This document shows, in pieces, positions 14,807 to 17,170 of a stretch of 17,170 nucleotides of DNA. The number at the start of each line of letters is the position of its first letter. Position 1 is the first letter of the stretch. A model generated the notes under the pieces. It saw nothing but the letters and a program-made list of their open reading frames with translations. It ran no database searches and had not been told where the DNA came from. Made by a program: the position numbers and the translations under genes. This DNA comes from JADFNO01 sp965369945 (GTDB taxonomy: Bacteria > Planctomycetota > Phycisphaerae > Phycisphaerales > SM1A02), in contig CBDUST010000063.1 of assembly GCA_965369945.1 (NCBI GenBank), forward strand, positions 1-17,170, in the 5' to 3' direction.

Positions 14807-15279
14807 GTCGATCAACTTGCGTCGTCTGCGATTGTCTTCAGTCCTCGTTGGTGGCGATCGCGTCGTTCTGGGCCCCGAGTCGCGTTTAGAGAATATGTGT
14901 GTTTCGAACGAACCGATATTCAGCGAGTTTGACGTTCCGCGTTTTACGAAATGGTAACAAAAAGCTTGTGATATTTCCGCAGCGCACCCGCCGTCCCTGG
15001 CGGAAACTCCGTACTGCTGGTTGTACAAAGACTTGCGGTTGGTCGTCGGGGCGAGAATTCCTCCTGGTCTGTACGGATGATCAAGCTGCTTGAAAGCCTT
15101 GTTGGGCTTTTCTTCCGATCGCGCGCCGGTCTCGCCGCCGAGAACCTCGCACTTCGCCATCAGTTGGTTGTCCTGAAGCGGTCAACCGACCCGCTCGCCG
15201 CGACTTCAGTTTAGTGACACGCCACGAGTCGGCCGACAGCTGACTCCTGAAACCATACGCCATCGGTTCACGAACATGC
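14807..15279. other. Intergenic region with a transposase fragment
   Basis: This 473-base gap holds the plus-strand transposase fragment at 15077-15214. It must also contain the promoter for the minus-strand fusion gene, but no convincing -35/-10 pair was found. Bases 14880-14970 are noticeably AT-richer than the rest and are the likeliest place for it. Confidence 0.4.
15077..15214 (+). pseudogene. Fragment of a second transposase type, N-terminal end only
   Basis: The plus frame reads MIKLLESLVGLFFRSRAGLA then AENLALRHQLVVLKRS, the familiar N-terminus of another widespread group of integrase-core transposases. It stops after 45 codons. In the next frame the sequence continues SPRLQFSD, matching the usual PRL...SDR continuation, so a frameshift and then loss of the rest are likely. 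It differs in sequence from the N-terminus of the intact transposase at 84-1151. The remaining bases of the gap 14807-15279 show no gene; the gene to its left reads the other way. Confidence 0.6.
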
Positions 15280-15952
15280 CTATCCAGTGCTCCCGGCAAG
15301 CGTGTTTCGTTGCGGGATCTCTGCCAAGAATTCGCACAGCGGTGGGAGCGGGTTGTTAGGGCAACGCCTGCGGTAAACAATCAGATCGCCGAGCGCATGG
15401 TCGCCGTCCCCGAGGAAGCCGTTGTCAATGATCTGAAGGTCGAACTCAGTACCGGCCGCACTCTCCAAGGCTCGCATTGATACGAAGTGGTTCAGGCGTG
15501 CGATGTTCCGTTGATCGCGAACGCGGAACTCGTGAATTGCGGTCCGGACGAAGCATCCGTATCGCGCGTGCTCCAGACAATGTCGCAATGTCCGTGCGCG
15601 GGCATCTTCAGACGTGAAGAAGTGTAGAACACCCAAGAAGAACACGAAGTCAAAGTCCGTAGTCAACGGCGAGGACGAAATGTCAGCTTGCCGGACAGTC
15701 ACCTGGGGATCGTTTCCAAATCGCGCGCGCCCTGCCAAAGCACTCGTCCATATACTCGATCGCATCAACCGACTCAAAACGCCTCGCCAGCCATTCGGTA
15801 ATGTCGCCTTCGGCGCAACCGATGTCGATGGCTGTGTACGCCGACAGATCTAGTCGCATCAATCTCGGTCCAAAGTCGCTGATGCGGTGCTCCAGGCTGT
15901 GCCGCCCGCCTCTTTCGAAATACGACCTATCGAAAGGTTTGCCGGTGGTCAT
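15280..15952 (-). pseudogene. Class I methyltransferase broken by one frameshift
   Basis: Two overlapping minus-strand frames together make one methyltransferase of about 224 residues. The first (start 15952, AAGGG six bases upstream) carries FDRSYFERGGRHSLEHRISD, motif I AIDIGCAEGDITEW and VDAIEYMDECFGRARA. The second continues with RFGNDPQVTVRQADI, FDFVFFLGVLHFF (motif IV area) and HCLEHARYGCFVRTAIHE, ending at 15280. The switch falls at the run CGCGCGCGC (15722-15730), where loss of one CG unit or gain of one base would produce it. It is either a young pseudogene, a slippage site or a sequencing error. The acceptor is unknown; similar genes occur in glycan clusters. Confidence 0.75.
15722..15730. 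repeat. Short CG dinucleotide run at the frameshift
   Basis: CGCGCGCGC, where the two reading frames of the broken methyltransferase meet. Short alternating runs can slip during replication or be miscalled in sequencing. Confidence 0.6.
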
Positions 15953-15958
15953 GATGAT

Positions 15959-15963
15959 CCCTT
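15959..15963 (-). promoter_or_regulatory. Ribosome binding site of the frameshifted methyltransferase
   Basis: Minus strand AAGGG, six bases before the ATG at 15952. It chooses this start over an upstream one at 16018. Confidence 0.55.
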
Positions 15964-16179
15964 CGGACCAGGGAAGATACGAAGATGGGGTGCTTGCAGG
16001 GCCGCACCTGACATTCACGGACGAAGCTATTATCGGAAAGACGCGCGATACACTTTAGAACGCTTGCGTCGTGAAGCGATCAGATAGATGTTGCCCTCTA
16101 TTGCGCGGCGACGCGCAACGCCATATCGCGCGTGCCGGATCCAACTGCAACGATCGTCAAGGCGTATAGCGCTTACAGG

Positions 16180-16890
16180 CTATTGGGCTAGTACGAGCAA
16201 CGAATGCCCGCCGAGCAGGCGAGCTGCGAGATTCTGATTGAGCGCAGCGAGAATCCTTCGCGGCCATTTGGCGATCAGAGACCTTAACCCTCGACCACGT
16301 TCAGCTCCCACTGCCGTAAAGAATGAATCGATGATGTCGTACCCGCAATCGGCTAAGGTCGCTAGCGCGGTGTCCTTCGTGAAGTAATGCAAGTGGCCGA
16401 ACTGCTTGCGCGTGCTCATGATCGGTGAGCCGCGAAGAACCGACTGAACGGAAAGATCAAGCGGAATGTGAAAGATCGTTCGATCGGCTTTTCCTCGAAG
16501 CGCCTCGAGAAACCCGATGTAGTCAGGCACGTGCTCGAATACATCGATGCACAAGAGAAGATCAAATGCTCGGACCGTGCCTGTCGGCAGATTTGCGCAC
16601 TGAAACCGCAGCCGTTCGTTTGCCCGCTCTTGGCTCAACGCAGTCGCTTGCGGTGAGATGTCGTACCCATCAAACTGCACATCACCGGGAAGTGCTTCTT
16701 GTAATTGCCTGAGAACCTCTCCCGCACCGCATCCGACTTCGCAGATCGTTCGTGGCTGGAGACTGTGCTTACGGATCATGCGCAAAATGTGATCGGCCTT
16801 CCACGCTGAATCTTCGACGTGGAATGTAGGATTCTCGCGCGCGTATTCGCCAGTCGTGTATATGCTCGGTGAAGTCTCGCTAGCGGTCAT
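16180..16890 (-). CDS. Class I SAM-dependent methyltransferase, 236 aa
   Basis: Small cytosolic methyltransferase of the Methyltransf_23 type. The N-terminal block IYTTGEYARENPTFHVEDSA then WKADHIL (10-36) is strongly conserved in a family I recognise from glycan and natural-product loci. Motif I is TICEVGCGAGEVLRQL (48-63), followed by FDGYDISPQATALS, the motif IV area FDLLLCIDVFEHVPDY and KQFGHLHYFTKDT. The C-terminus is basic and hydrophobic (WPRRILAALNQNLAARLLGG), possibly touching the membrane. The ATG at 16890 gives the usual N-terminus. An in-frame ATG at 16938 with GAGGG four bases upstream (16943-16947) would add 16 residues and is a serious alternative. The longer frame to 17046 runs through dispersed repeat copy B and is rejected. 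Confidence 0.85.
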   Translation of the reverse strand: MTASETSPSIYTTGEYARENPTFHVEDSAWKADHILRMIRKHSLQPRTICEVGCGAGEVLRQLQEALPGDVQFDGYDISPQATALSQERANERLRFQCANLPTGTVRAFDLLLCIDVFEHVPDYIGFLEALRGKADRTIFHIPLDLSVQSVLRGSPIMSTRKQFGHLHYFTKDTALATLADCGYDIIDSFFTAVGAERGRGLRSLIAKWPRRILAALNQNLAARLLGGHSLLVLAQ

Positions 16891-16964
16891 GACGATGAAT
16901 AGTGTACTGCCTTTGCCGGTTAGGCCGTAGCTGAACATGCTGCCCTCAAGGCGGCAATCGGCGG

Positions 16965-17087
16965 CCGTATGGGTCCAAAACTCAGCCGAACACATCAACC
17001 AGCCTTTCAGCGGTAGTAGCCTAATAGTCCGCCGAACTGCTCGCACCGTTCGCCGACTTCCGCCGCCACATAATGCCCCTTACAGGA
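16965..17087 (-). repeat. Dispersed repeat of about 120 bases, copy B
   Basis: Begins CCGTATGGGTCCAAAACTCAG and ends CCGCCACATAATGCCCCTTA followed by CAGGACG, matching copy A at both ends (11597-11717). On the minus strand the middle reads ERCEQFGGLLGYYR then stop, again the C-terminal tail of the resident transposase lineage. It lies directly upstream of the methyltransferase at 16180-16890 and could supply or disrupt its promoter. The final 83 bases of the window (17088-17170) show nothing recognisable. Confidence 0.7.
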
Positions 17088-17170
17088 CGTTGCCGTGGGT
17101 GCCCTAGACACCGTAGGCACCTGGACGCCTCCTTATATATAGATGCAGCTCATCGAACTCAACGTACTTG

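Noticed and set aside
14807..15160. 118-residue N-terminal extension of the fusion methyltransferase
   Set aside because: Composition and sequence look like antisense of the transposase fragment and intergenic DNA; family similarity begins at MIVYEN.

Overview
The window is a surface-polysaccharide (O-antigen or capsule type) biosynthesis locus. It comes from a bacterium of moderate GC content, by eye about 55%. The intact transposase (84-1151, minus) belongs to an rve/DDE lineage that is, from memory, common in Planctomycetota and some other soil and aquatic phyla. The CDP-glucose pathway genes also suggest a diderm that makes glycolipids or exopolysaccharide. The phylum cannot be fixed from this sequence, and no rRNA or tRNA gene was seen.

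Layout: (1) 61-1265 is a complete insertion sequence with terminal inverted repeats, lying just downstream of the main operon. (2) 1321-7671, all minus strand, is a tight seven-gene operon. In transcription order it encodes glucose-1-phosphate cytidylyltransferase (rfbF), CDP-glucose 4,6-dehydratase (rfbG), a NovU/TylCIII-type sugar C-methyltransferase, an RfbC-type 3,5-epimerase, a DegT/StrS PLP aminotransferase, a class I methyltransferase and a CmcI-like methyltransferase. Genes overlap by 4 to 22 bases or are separated by less than 40. Together they could make a CDP-activated, C-methylated, possibly epimerised and aminated 6-deoxyhexose and decorate it further. (3) 8053-9000 (minus) is a family 2 glycosyltransferase. 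(4) 9394-11365 (plus) is a divergent pair: a PAPS-type sulfotransferase and a NodB-like deacetylase-related protein with a basic, tandem-repeat tail.

(5) 11366-12540 has no intact gene. It is a graveyard of small, degraded copies of IS ends related to the intact IS: transposase C-terminal remnants, dispersed repeats of about 120 bases, and a 59-base element made of two facing IS ends. A membrane-protein gene here has been truncated by one of them. (6) 12543-14806 (minus) is a translationally coupled pair: a methyltransferase fused to an apparent SGNH-like domain, followed by a stand-alone SGNH/GDSL hydrolase. (7) 15077-15214 (plus) is the 5' end of a second type of transposase, 15280-15952 (minus) is a methyltransferase broken by one frameshift, and 16180-16890 (minus) is an intact methyltransferase with another dispersed repeat directly upstream.

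The most notable features are the unusual CDP-sugar pathway, the methyltransferase-SGNH fusion next to an SGNH hydrolase, the density of methyltransferases (six, one broken), and the family of miniature elements derived from the resident IS. Functions are read from motifs and remembered family features; no database search was run.
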